Position numbers and translations under genes: made by a program. Below the pieces are notes generated by a model. That model saw only the letters and a list, made by a program, of their open reading frames with translations. It ran no database searches and was not told where the DNA came from. Below, piece after piece: positions 25,740-34,150 of a DNA stretch of 64,000 nucleotides (within the stretch, counting starts at the first letter, position 1; each line of letters starts with the position of its first letter). This DNA is from Gulosibacter chungangensis (GTDB lineage: Bacteria; Actinomycetota; Actinomycetes; Actinomycetales; Microbacteriaceae), in assembly GCF_008831155.1 (NCBI RefSeq), contig NZ_WBKB01000001.1, forward strand, positions 558,001-622,000, in the 5' to 3' direction.

Positions 25740-26050
25740 AGGAACTCCACCCCGATCTGCTGGTCGATCAGCCACACGGCGTCGTCATAGTGCGCCGCAG
25801 CTACCCCGCAGGCCACCGCGGCAAGCCCCAAGGCGGTGCTGATCGTCGTGCGGCCCAGGTCGTAGGTGAGCCGCGCGCTGGAAACCCAGTCGCTGATCAC
25901 GGCCTCGTCGGCAAGCGGCACGAGCCGGTTGTTGAGTGTTTGCGCGGAGTCCCGCAGCAGCTGCGCAAAGTCGACACAGTTCTGCCGGATCCGTTCGATT
26001 GTGTCCCGTTCAATCCCGGTCACTAGCCCGGTCGATTCCCCGTCGCCCAT
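25736..26050 (-). CDS. Small helical protein, possible partner of the hydrolase-like protein
   Basis: This 104-residue protein starts at ATG 26050 behind GAGGGGG. It looks all-helical, with heptad-like spacing in the first half (IERIRQNCVDFAQLLRDSAQTL in part: IRQNCVDFAQLLRDSAQ) and VISDWVSSARLTYDL, then an Ala/Gly-rich hydrophobic helix. Size, helicity and the S-D-W-V-S tryptophan motif recall WXG100-like proteins, but no clear WXG is present. It is translationally coupled to the 559-residue hydrolase-like gene, which also starts with a helical region, so the two may form a complex or be exported together. Confidence 0.75.
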   Translation of the reverse strand: MGDGESTGLVTGIERDTIERIRQNCVDFAQLLRDSAQTLNNRLVPLADEAVISDWVSSARLTYDLGRTTISTALGLAAVACGVAAAHYDDAVWLIDQQIGVEFL

Positions 26051-26264
26051 GTGCATCCCCCTCAGCAATCGAAAGTCGATCTCGAACGTCGATGCCCAAA
26101 GGATGCCCGGCCAGCAAGCAACCTGCGCGACTGCTCGTCACGACTGTGCATAACCGCGCATCCACAACCCCGAAGCAAGCCACCGGACGAACAAATATGG
26201 TCTTCGGCCACAGAATCAGGCTCTGTTTCCCTTGTGTTGAACTGAATGCGCAACAATTACGAGC

Positions 26265-26795
26265 ATGGCCTCCAACGGATCGCAGCCGGTATTCCGAATT
26301 TGCTTCGTGTGCACCGGCAATATTTGCCGCTCGCCCATGGCCGAAATCATCATGCGTGAGTTCGTGAAACAGCGCGGGCTCAGCGAGGCCATCCAGCTCG
26401 AATCCGCGGGCACCGGCGAATGGCATGTGGGGGAAAAGGCTGATCCGCGCACCCGCTCCGCGCTCACCCGCGCCGGATATTCCGGGGAGCAGCACCGCGC
26501 CAAACAGTTTGATCCGGAAGACTTTCGTCGCTTCGATCTGTTGTTGACCTTCGATCGCGGCCAGCAGCGCATCCTGCGCACCTGGGCCGAAACCGAGACC
26601 AATCGGGCGCTCATCCAACCACTGTTGAGCTTTGATCCCGCCCGAGCGCACAATCTCGAGGTCCCAGATCCCTACTATGGAACCGACGAATTATTTGACG
26701 AGGTGCGCGACACCATCGAGCAAGCCTGCACACAGCTGCTGAACCAGATTGAGCCAGCCGTGCGGGCGGCCCGAGATTCTGCGCCCTCTCGATGA
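26265..26795 (+). CDS. Low-molecular-weight protein-tyrosine phosphatase
   Basis: This 176-residue cytosolic protein has the P-loop VCTGNICRS with nucleophile Cys16 and Arg22, and the general-acid Asp in VPDPYYG, as in LMW-PTPs. The family is usually 150-165 residues; this one has a slightly longer Ala/Arg-rich C-terminus. It may dephosphorylate phosphotyrosine on envelope-polysaccharide kinases, but no kinase is nearby. Its stop lies ten bases upstream of purB, so they may be co-transcribed. Confidence 0.92.
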   Translation: MASNGSQPVFRICFVCTGNICRSPMAEIIMREFVKQRGLSEAIQLESAGTGEWHVGEKADPRTRSALTRAGYSGEQHRAKQFDPEDFRRFDLLLTFDRGQQRILRTWAETETNRALIQPLLSFDPARAHNLEVPDPYYGTDELFDEVRDTIEQACTQLLNQIEPAVRAARDSAPSR

Positions 26796-26805
26796 ACGGA
26801 GCGCT

Positions 26806-28188
26806 ATGAGCCCCCTACCCCCGCAATACCTCAGCCCCCTCGACAACCGGTACTTCAAGGTCGTCTCCCCCATCGGTGAGCACCTCAGCGAAGCCGCGCT
26901 GAATCGGGCCCGAGTTGCGGTCGAGATCGAGTGGCTCATCTACCTCACGAACAATAAGTTCTTCGGCACCGAGCCGATTGCGGAGGACCTGCAGGCGAAG
27001 CTGCGCGGCGTGGTGGATGCTTTCGACCAGTCGGCGATTGACGAGCTCGGCTCGATCGAGGCCACCACGCGCCACGATGTGAAGGCCGTGGAGTACTACG
27101 TGCGCGCCCGCCTCGGTGAGCTTGGCCTCTCGGGTATTGAGGAGCTCACCCACTTCGGTTGCACCTCGGAGGACATCAACAACACCTCCTACGCAATCAC
27201 GATTCGCGATGCCGTCACCAAGGTGTGGCTGCCCGCCGCGACCGCGCTCACCGACCAGGTCGCCGCACTCGCTGTCGCCCAGCGCGACCAGCCGCTGCTC
27301 TCACTCACCCACGGCCAGCCCGCCACCCCGACCACTCTCGGGAAGGAACTCGCCGTGGTCGCCCACCGTCTGCGTCGCGTGTTGAAGCGCATCGAGCAGC
27401 AGGAATACCTCGGCAAGTGGGCCGGCGCCACCGGAAACTTCGCCGCGCACGTCGCGGTTGCGCCCGGGATCGACTGGGAGAAGGTCGCCGACGAGTTCAC
27501 CGCGCAACTGGGCCTGGTCTGGAACCCGCTCACCACCCAGATCGAATCGCACGACTGGCAGGCGGAGCTCTACTCCGACATCGCGCACTTCAACCGCATC
27601 CTGCACAACTTCGCGAGCGACATCTGGCTGTACATCATGCGCGGCGTGTTCAAGCAGATCCCGCAGCCCGGGGCGACCGGTTCCTCGACGATGCCGCACA
27701 AGATCAACCCGATCCGCTTCGAGAACGCCGAGTCGAACCTCGAGCTGTCGAACGCCTTCCTCGACTCGCTCGCGCAGACCCTCGTCACCTCGCGCCTGCA
27801 GCGCGACCTCACTGACTCCTCCTCGCAGCGCAATATCGGCGTCGCGTTTGGCCACTCACTGCTCGCAATCGACAACGTCAGCCGCGGCCTTCGCGAGCTC
27901 GACATCAACGCCGAGAAGCTCGCGGCAGAGCTCGACGGCAACTGGGAGGTCCTCGCCGAGGCCATCCAGACCGTGATCCGCGCCGAAATCGTCGCCGGTC
28001 GCTCGAAGATCGAAGACCCCTACGCCGTGCTCAAAGAGCTCACCCGCGGCCACTCGGTTGGTCGTGAGGAGCTCGTCGAGTTCGTGAACGGTCTCGACAT
28101 CGGTGAGGATGCGAAGGCGCAGCTTCGCGAGCTCACCCCCGGCAGCTACACGGGTCGTTCTTCGGCCCTGGTCGACCGACTCAAGTAG
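26806..28188 (+). CDS. purB: Adenylosuccinate lyase
   Basis: PurB cleaves SAICAR to AICAR and adenylosuccinate to AMP in purine synthesis. The ATG at 26806 (CGGAG before it) gives 460 residues, the normal length of the long PurB type. The fumarase/aspartase superfamily signature SSTMPHKINPIRFENAE is intact, as are TTRHDVKAVEY and FGCTSEDINNTSY with the catalytic His/Ser-region residues. The frame open upstream runs through the phosphatase gene and is not used. A strong terminator follows. Confidence 0.97.
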   Translation: MSPLPPQYLSPLDNRYFKVVSPIGEHLSEAALNRARVAVEIEWLIYLTNNKFFGTEPIAEDLQAKLRGVVDAFDQSAIDELGSIEATTRHDVKAVEYYVRARLGELGLSGIEELTHFGCTSEDINNTSYAITIRDAVTKVWLPAATALTDQVAALAVAQRDQPLLSLTHGQPATPTTLGKELAVVAHRLRRVLKRIEQQEYLGKWAGATGNFAAHVAVAPGIDWEKVADEFTAQLGLVWNPLTTQIESHDWQAELYSDIAHFNRILHNFASDIWLYIMRGVFKQIPQPGATGSSTMPHKINPIRFENAESNLELSNAFLDSLAQTLVTSRLQRDLTDSSSQRNIGVAFGHSLLAIDNVSRGLRELDINAEKLAAELDGNWEVLAEAIQTVIRAEIVAGRSKIEDPYAVLKELTRGHSVGREELVEFVNGLDIGEDAKAQLRELTPGSYTGRSSALVDRLK

Positions 28189-28206
28189 GCCAGCCAATTT
28201 CTTTGC

Positions 28207-28242
28207 ATCCGCGCCCGCAGGTTATTCCCTGCGGGCGCGGAT
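28207..28242 (+). terminator. Rho-independent terminator of purB
   Basis: A 14-bp perfect GC-rich stem (ATCCGCGCCCGCAG, 28207-28220, with 28229-28242) with an eight-base loop follows purB by 18 bp; the tail reads TCTTAG. Confidence 0.85.
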
Positions 28243-28266
28243 TCTTAGTAGGTTGCTAGCAGGATC

Positions 28267-30132
28267 ATGAACGCCAGCCACCTAAGCCGCCAAAGCCGCG
28301 AGGCCGCCATTAGCGCGCTCAAGCGCAGCCGTCAGGCTGGTGGCGGACCCACTGGCAGCGAACCTACCGGTCAGGCGAGCGCCGGAACCCACGGCCGTCC
28401 CGACGGCGAACCCCTCGACGTGCTCGTAATCGGTGGCGGCGTCACCGGGGCAGGAACCGCCCTCGATGCCGCCAGCCGGGGCCTTCGCGTCGGCCTCGTC
28501 GAAGCGGAAGACTGGGCTTCCGGTACCTCGAGTCGCTCGAGCAAACTCCTCCACGGCGGCCTGCGCTACCTCGAAATGCTCGACTTCGCGCTCGTCCACG
28601 AGGCCCTCACCGAGCGCGATGTATTGCTAACCAGGCTCGCTCCGCACCTTGTCGAACCGATCGCTTTCCTGCATCCACTTCGACGGCCGATTTGGGATCG
28701 TTTCTACTACGGCACCGGTATCGCGCTGTACGACCTGCTCGCCACCCTCCGCCGGATGCCGCGGGTGATGCCCTGGCACCGCCACGTGAGCCGACGCGAA
28801 CTGCACCACGCTTTCCCTGAATTTCGCGGCGATGCCGCGGTCGGGGCGATCCAGTATTGGGATGCGCGGGTCGATGACGCCCGCCTAGTCACCTCGCTCG
28901 TGCGCACCGCCGCCGCGCAAGGCTCGCACGTCGCCTCCCGCGTACAGGTCACGGGATTACACACGGATGCGGCGGGTCGCGTGGACGGGGCGATGCTGGT
29001 CGATCTCGAATCCGGTGAGCATTTCGAGGTCCGCGCCAAGCAGGTCATTAGCGCCACCGGTGTGTGGACCGAAGCTACCCAGGCGATGGCCGCACCCGGG
29101 GGTTTGCGGGTGCTCGCGTCAAAGGGCATTCACGTAGTAGTTCCGAAAGAGCGCCTGACCGGGGAGCGCGGCCTGATTCTGCGCACCGCAAAGAGCGTGC
29201 TGTTCGTGATCCCCTGGTCGCGCTATTGGATCATTGGCACCACCGACACTCCTTGGACTGAGGACCTGCACCATCCCGTGCCCACTGCCGCGGATATTGA
29301 CTATGTGCTCGCGGAAGCGAATCGAGTGCTGCGCACGCCCTTGACCCGCGAGGATGTGGTCGGCAGTTACGCGGGACTGCGCCCCTTGCTGCTACCCGAG
29401 GTGAAAGCCGGCACGAAGTCGGCGAAGGTCTCTCGCGAGCACACGGTCGCCTCCCCCGTGCCGGGCCTCGTGTCGATCGCGGGCGGCAAGCTCACTACCT
29501 ATCGCGTCATGGCGAAGGATGCGGTGGATTTCGCGCTCGGGGCCGAGGCGGCACGGCGCCCCTCACGAACCGAAACGCTACGGCTGGTCGGAGCTGAGCT
29601 TCGCCCGTCAGTCGCCGAACGACTACCGGCCGGCCGCACGATGGGGCTGCGAGAAACTGCCCGATTCACCCGCGATTTCGTGACGACACACGGGCTCGAA
29701 GACCGCTTCACACGGCACCTGCTACGTCGCTATGGCAACAATATTGCCGAACTCGCACAGATTGTCGCCGAGATCCCCGAAGCTGCGCGACCGCTCGGAG
29801 CAGCATCCGCTTACCTGCGTGCGGAAATCATCTACGCCATCCGTGCCGAGGGCGCACTCCATCTGGACGATCTCATGGACCGTCGCACGCGCATCCGCTT
29901 TGAATACCCGAATCAGGGGTTGGATGCGGTGGTCGAGATCGCGGCGATCGCCGCGCAGGAGCTCGGCTGGTCGGCCGAGCGAGAACGCGAGGAAGTCGCG
30001 GCGTACCGCGCCATGGTGATCGCCTACGCGCAGGCGATCACACAGCCCGACGACGCCGCAGCCGCAAAAGCGGACGCACACCGGGGTGATCAATCACAGA
30101 CCCGGGTCGGTAGCACTGAGCCGGGTTGGTAG
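28267..30132 (+). CDS. glpD: Glycerol-3-phosphate dehydrogenase, FAD-dependent
   Basis: GlpD oxidises glycerol-3-phosphate to dihydroxyacetone phosphate at the membrane, passing electrons to quinone. The FAD-binding motif VLVIGGGVTGAG starts near residue 50, followed by GTSSRSSKLLHGGLRYLE, the GlpD signature. SIAGGKLTTYRVMAKDA is the second FAD region, and a C-terminal GlpD domain follows. At 621 residues it is about 40 longer than usual because of an N-terminal Gly/Thr-rich extension before the FAD domain and a short tail. No glpF/glpK is adjacent. Confidence 0.95.
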   Translation: MNASHLSRQSREAAISALKRSRQAGGGPTGSEPTGQASAGTHGRPDGEPLDVLVIGGGVTGAGTALDAASRGLRVGLVEAEDWASGTSSRSSKLLHGGLRYLEMLDFALVHEALTERDVLLTRLAPHLVEPIAFLHPLRRPIWDRFYYGTGIALYDLLATLRRMPRVMPWHRHVSRRELHHAFPEFRGDAAVGAIQYWDARVDDARLVTSLVRTAAAQGSHVASRVQVTGLHTDAAGRVDGAMLVDLESGEHFEVRAKQVISATGVWTEATQAMAAPGGLRVLASKGIHVVVPKERLTGERGLILRTAKSVLFVIPWSRYWIIGTTDTPWTEDLHHPVPTAADIDYVLAEANRVLRTPLTREDVVGSYAGLRPLLLPEVKAGTKSAKVSREHTVASPVPGLVSIAGGKLTTYRVMAKDAVDFALGAEAARRPSRTETLRLVGAELRPSVAERLPAGRTMGLRETARFTRDFVTTHGLEDRFTRHLLRRYGNNIAELAQIVAEIPEAARPLGAASAYLRAEIIYAIRAEGALHLDDLMDRRTRIRFEYPNQGLDAVVEIAAIAAQELGWSAEREREEVAAYRAMVIAYAQAITQPDDAAAAKADAHRGDQSQTRVGSTEPGW

Positions 30133-30251
30133 AACAGCATGGTTCGGCGCTAACAGCCCGGCTCGATGAGGAAGGCGCGCCGCAAACGCTCGGTGAAGGA
30201 TGCGCGGCGCAGTGCCGCTAACGACCGGGCGTGAGTGCCCGCGGCGAAGAG
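30133..30251. other. Intergenic gap between convergent genes
   Basis: Only a short hairpin (CGGGC-GTGAGT-GCCCG, near 30226-30241) is visible, which might help end either transcript; no U-run. Nothing else is recognisable. Confidence 0.3.
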
Positions 30252-30677
30252 CTAGGCGGACTTTTCGCCGGGGTGCTGGTCGTCTTGGGTGTCGGGCGCG
30301 GGCGCGGGACGGCTGGGCTCGTCCTTCGTTTTGCCCTCGCGCTCTTCTTCTTCGCGCGGGAGCTCTTCGTCGTACTTCTCGAGCGGTCGAAGCGAGGCGC
30401 CCTGGGCGCCGGGTTCCTTCGACTCGTAGAGTTGACGGTCCAAGTACACCGGCACATCCGGGTTCGGCTTATAGCTCAGGAGCAAGAGCGCGAGCACCAG
30501 CAGCACGATAACCATTGCGATGCCGCCAAAAATGAAGCCAAGCAGCCAATTCTGGAGCGTGAGCAGGACGACGCCGAGAACAAAGACACCGCAGACAAAC
30601 GAGAGCGCGACAACCTCGAAGGGCTTCATAAGCGCACGCTGCGCGGAACGGTCTTTCTTCGACGATGACTTCGCCAC
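30252..30677 (-). CDS. Small membrane protein of unknown function
   Basis: This 141-residue protein has a basic N-terminus (MAKSSSKKDRSAQRA), two adjacent membrane segments (residues about 22-70) and a 65-residue highly charged cytosolic tail rich in Glu, Pro and Lys (ELPREEEEREGKTKDE). It starts three bases after the stop of the DUF308-like gene, so the two form an operon. The tail is probably disordered. I do not recognise the family. Confidence 0.75.
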   Translation of the reverse strand: MAKSSSKKDRSAQRALMKPFEVVALSFVCGVFVLGVVLLTLQNWLLGFIFGGIAMVIVLLVLALLLLSYKPNPDVPVYLDRQLYESKEPGAQGASLRPLEKYDEELPREEEEREGKTKDEPSRPAPAPDTQDDQHPGEKSA

Positions 30678-30680
30678 TAA

Positions 30681-31364
30681 CTAACTCTCTTTCTTTGCGG
30701 GGGATTTGGCGTTCTTGCCGTCATCGCGGCGGCGCAACGCCGAGCGAAGGGTGAACGCCTCGATAACGAGCAGCACGCCAAGGACGGCGAGATAGGCACC
30801 GACAAAGCCGATGGCTTGAACTTCTGCGGTGAGCGAGCCCTCAATGTGCTCAATGCCACCATAGTCGGCGTCAAGTTCCGGCGGCACGAACGCGACGATG
30901 ATGCCGAGCAGCATCGTGATCGCGCCCGAGAGCACGATTTCGCTGCGGTACATCGACTGTTTTCGGAATACCAGCCCAGCCACGAGCTCAATCGCGCCGG
31001 TCACGATCGCCCAAATTGCGACGGTCCAAATGAAGTTGTGCACGGTGGCCCAGTCGTGACCGCCCGTGCCCATGAAGAGGCAGTAGCCGCCGACGAGCGC
31101 GCCAAGAATGGAGCGGGCAAACACGAAACTGCGAAGCGGGTGGCCCTTAATTCCGACGGCTTCAAAGCCGACAATCACGCCCGACCACAGTGCCACCGCG
31201 CCAAACACGACAAACCCAAACCGGGCCGTGTGCTCTTGCGTGAACGTGATCACCAGGGCGCCGATCAGCGCGGGCAGTGCGCGGAAGAGCATCGACTTCC
31301 AGAGCGAATCGGGAAGGCGCTTATCGATCTCAGCGACCGAGGTCTTGTTCTGAGTCTTATTCAT
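30681..31364 (-). CDS. DUF308/HdeD-like membrane protein
   Basis: ATG 31364, with GGAAG upstream, gives 227 residues with six hydrophobic segments arranged as repeated pairs, as in the HdeD/DUF308 family (FGAVALWSGVIVGFEAVG, WAIVTGAIELVAGLVFRK, SGAITMLLGIIVAF). E. coli HdeD is linked to acid resistance, but actinobacterial members are uncharacterised. The C-terminus is basic. It is the first gene of a two-gene operon. Confidence 0.82.
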   Translation of the reverse strand: MNKTQNKTSVAEIDKRLPDSLWKSMLFRALPALIGALVITFTQEHTARFGFVVFGAVALWSGVIVGFEAVGIKGHPLRSFVFARSILGALVGGYCLFMGTGGHDWATVHNFIWTVAIWAIVTGAIELVAGLVFRKQSMYRSEIVLSGAITMLLGIIVAFVPPELDADYGGIEHIEGSLTAEVQAIGFVGAYLAVLGVLLVIEAFTLRSALRRRDDGKNAKSPAKKES

Positions 31365-31510
31365 CGAGAAGCTTCCTTTCCGAGCGATGACTGGCGTGAT
31401 CATCCGTGTCGGTAAGCAAACGACTGGCGATCCTGAGACCAACGCTGAATACCCACCAGTCTACCCACGTGTCGGCTCCCAATTTGACCGGGATTGGCTT
31501 TGAGAGCAAA

Positions 31511-31565
31511 GCGAGAGGCGGCCAGGGCAATGGATGCATGGCATCGGACGCGCTGGCCGCCTCGC
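31511..31565 (-). terminator. Hairpin terminator after the GYGQQ-rich protein gene
   Basis: GCGAGAGGCGGCCAG (31511-31525) pairs with CTGGCCGCCTCGC (31553-31565) with one bulged A. A long loop rich in GCAT motifs lies between. It sits just downstream of the minus-strand gene ending at 31585. Confidence 0.6.
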
Positions 31566-31584
31566 GAGGATCAGTCGGCGGAGA

Positions 31585-32577
31585 TTAGTCTTCGGCCGGG
31601 ATCAGTTCGAACTCGGTGTTGTCGATCTGCGTGCGCAGTTCGTCGAGCGTCGCGTCGGAGTCCTGGCAGGTCAGCCCCATGGTGAGCACCGAACCGCTGT
31701 CCGAGAAGGGGTGAACAGCGAAGATCGCCGACACGGAGCCCCACTCGCTCTCATTGCTCATTTGGAAGACGGCAAATTCTACGGATTCGCCGTTGATGTC
31801 CTTCACTGTGAAGTTATCCAGGCGTTCTGCTTCAAAATCGGCGCCCGTCTCTTCCATCATTTCCGCGAAGCCATCGTCGATGCTGCCTTCGACGTTGTCG
31901 GGGTCGATGTCATCAAACCCGGAAGTGACGAAATCTGCGTTGTAGCCGCAAGCCCCACTCGGGTCTTGGATGTAGTAGCTGTAGCTATCGTCATCCCAGT
32001 CGCCGACGTACTCAATTTCGACGTCATCGACCAGGCTCTTGGAGTTGAGGGAGTAGCCCTTACCACCGCTAAAGAGCGCGATCGCGCCCCAGATAAGGCC
32101 GCCAATGAGCGCAACGGCAACCACAGCGACCACGATCCAGACCCACGCAGGGAACTTCTTGGCGCCGCCAGCACCGGGCCCGCCAGCACCCGGCGCCGCG
32201 TTATAGGTGCCCTGCGCGTAGGCACCACCCTGCTGGCCGTAACCCTGGTGGCCATAACCCTGCTGGCCATAAGCAGGTTGCCCGCTGGCCTGCTGACCGG
32301 CACCTTGCTGACCATAGCCCTGTTGGCCGTAACCAGACTGACCGGCACCCTGCTGACCGGGAGCCGGCTGCTGGCCGAAGTCTTGCTGAGGCTGCGCATC
32401 CGTCGGCTGGTAACCGTAGCCCTGCTGGCCGTTGCCCGCCTGCTGGCCATACCCCTGCTGATTCGACGCGCTTGCGTCGCCGAAGTTTGGCTGCCCGGAG
32501 TTCTCCGCGCCGTTGGGGTTCGCCGAGTTATTCGGGTTCTGGTCGCCACCCTGGGTTGGCGGGAACTGATTCGACAT
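31585..32577 (-). CDS. Membrane-anchored protein with Gln/Gly/Tyr-rich N-terminal domain
   Basis: This 330-residue protein has three parts. Residues 1-140 are low complexity with many GYGQQ-like repeats ([14 protein letters not shown]), almost devoid of charge. One membrane segment follows (about residues 145-170, [18 protein letters not shown]), then an acidic extracytoplasmic domain of about 155 residues with [10 protein letters not shown] and two cysteines. The topology suggests a disordered cytosolic tail and an external sensor or ligand domain. A paralogue-like architecture without the repeats lies in the next gene. Function unknown. Confidence 0.82.
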   Translation of the reverse strand: MSNQFPPTQGGDQNPNNSANPNGAENSGQPNFGDASASNQQGYGQQAGNGQQGYGYQPTDAQPQQDFGQQPAPGQQGAGQSGYGQQGYGQQGAGQQASGQPAYGQQGYGHQGYGQQGGAYAQGTYNAAPGAGGPGAGGAKKFPAWVWIVVAVVAVALIGGLIWGAIALFSGGKGYSLNSKSLVDDVEIEYVGDWDDDSYSYYIQDPSGACGYNADFVTSGFDDIDPDNVEGSIDDGFAEMMEETGADFEAERLDNFTVKDINGESVEFAVFQMSNESEWGSVSAIFAVHPFSDSGSVLTMGLTCQDSDATLDELRTQIDNTEFELIPAED

Positions 32578-32759
32578 TCAAATCCTTCGGTTGAGTCGTA
32601 ATTCTTGGCTACCTGCGCAAACTTGCGTAAATTTTGCACGCAGAGCTGCCCGGTCCTGAGGCCATATTGCTACAGGAAGGTGTATCGCTTCGAGTGGAGC
32701 CCGCCATTTTCCACACAAGGGATGATCGCGGCGTACGAACCAGTGATGAGTCCTCCTCC

Positions 32760-33446
32760 CTAGTTGAGGAGGTCGAGACTCACTTCCACGCCGAGCAGGG
32801 TGTCTTGCAGCACTTCGCGGTCCAACTCACCGGTGCGCTCGCACTTCATCGTGAACACCACGTAGTCCCCCGAGCCCGCGAAAGTCCTGGCCGCGACGAC
32901 CGTGTCCAGGCCCGTGGTCGCATCCTCATCGACATACACGAGTTCAATCGACTGTCCCGACTCACTCACGAGACGCACCACCCCATAGCCGCTGGTGTCA
33001 CGGCCGCCTTGTTCCAATAGCGAAAGCGTCGCCGCCTCGTCGGTTTCGGCGTCGAGGATGCGCGGGTCATCAAATTTCCCGGTGGTCCAAGTGAATACGC
33101 ACATCACCTCGATGGCGTTACTGATATTGCCGTATTCGGGACCGGATTCGGAACGGGCATTCGCTGGGCGCACGAGCGTCCAGCCCTGCTCCTCCGCGTC
33201 GAATTGAATGATCGGCTCGGCGTTCAGATGCGTCTTATTTGAGATCACCAGGTCCGCCTGCATCCGCTCGAACCCGAGGTAGAACGCCGCCCATACGAGC
33301 AGCGAAAACACCACCGTGCCGGCAAGGATCGCCGCACCGGCGCCGAACTTTCGACGACCCTCGCGTCGCCGCGGAGGTTCGCCGTCGCCGATCGGCGCAG
33401 GCTGCCTCGGCTCCGGCTGCCTCGGTTCGGCGGATGCGTGACTCAT
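32760..33446 (-). CDS. Single-pass membrane protein of unknown function
   Basis: This 228-residue protein has a Pro/Arg-rich cytosolic N-terminus (residues 1-35), one membrane segment (about 36-58, AAILAGTVVFSLLVWAAFYLG) and an extracytoplasmic domain of about 165 residues. The domain has two cysteines (VMCVFTW, TMKCERTGEL) that could form a disulfide. The general layout parallels the upstream gene at 31585-32577 (external domain ending with a Thr/Leu-Asp pattern), suggesting related roles. No family recognised. Confidence 0.75.
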   Translation of the reverse strand: MSHASAEPRQPEPRQPAPIGDGEPPRRREGRRKFGAGAAILAGTVVFSLLVWAAFYLGFERMQADLVISNKTHLNAEPIIQFDAEEQGWTLVRPANARSESGPEYGNISNAIEVMCVFTWTTGKFDDPRILDAETDEAATLSLLEQGGRDTSGYGVVRLVSESGQSIELVYVDEDATTGLDTVVAARTFAGSGDYVVFTMKCERTGELDREVLQDTLLGVEVSLDLLN

Positions 33447-33523
33447 GCGTTACAGACTAGCCAGTCGGCTGCGAGCACGTCACGCGTCCCGACGCATCCG
33501 CGACCGCTAGTCGGCGGGGAATC

Positions 33524-34141
33524 TTATACCGAAACCACTCGGGCGAGCGTAGCCGGGACGCCGTCGAAACCGGATTGCGCATCCAGCCGGAAGCTGCCCT
33601 CTTGCAAGCCGGAAACTACGCGGAAGATGTCCAGCGCGAGCGAATCAGTCTGCACGCGCGTGACCGCATCCTTCGTCTCCAAACCAATTAGCGTGGCCTG
33701 CGGGGCTCGCTCTGACGTGCCGGTGCCCTGCACCGCAACGCTCACCGGCAGCGGCGTCTCAGACTCCGCCAGAAACACTTCGGCCTGGTGTTGCCCGGTG
33801 GTGATCGCCGTCACGAGCGCGGCCACGGCTACCGGATCAGCTGCGGCGTCGTACACCCAGCGGTGGCCCAGCACCGAGTGCTCCAGTTCGGTGACGAGGA
33901 AGCGACCGGCGTCGGCCATCGCAGCGCCGCGATAGCTCAACGGCACCTGGTACACCGTGCCGGATGCGCCGCGCACGATGTGCGTCTCGATGCCCACTTC
34001 ACCGTTTGGGTCGTCGAATCGGAAAGCACCGAGGACCTCGATCGCGGGATTGCTTTCTTGGAACCACGACTGTGTGGGAAGCCAGGCCGCGATCAGGTCG
34101 GGCTTGGAAGGAACCAGCTTTGCGTCAAAAACAATGGCCAT
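33524..34141 (-). CDS. Maltokinase N-terminal cap-like domain protein
   Basis: This 205-residue soluble protein matches the stand-alone cap-domain family found in actinobacteria: VYQVPLSYRGAAM, then FLVTELEHSVLGHRWVYDA and DPVAVAALVTAI. In maltokinase this domain caps the kinase fold. Here no kinase domain is present, so its role is unknown. It starts at ATG 34141, only nine bases after the stop of the AI-2E-type transporter gene. Confidence 0.82.
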   Translation of the reverse strand: MAIVFDAKLVPSKPDLIAAWLPTQSWFQESNPAIEVLGAFRFDDPNGEVGIETHIVRGASGTVYQVPLSYRGAAMADAGRFLVTELEHSVLGHRWVYDAAADPVAVAALVTAITTGQHQAEVFLAESETPLPVSVAVQGTGTSERAPQATLIGLETKDAVTRVQTDSLALDIFRVVSGLQEGSFRLDAQSGFDGVPATLARVVSV

Positions 34142-34150
34142 GCAGCCACG

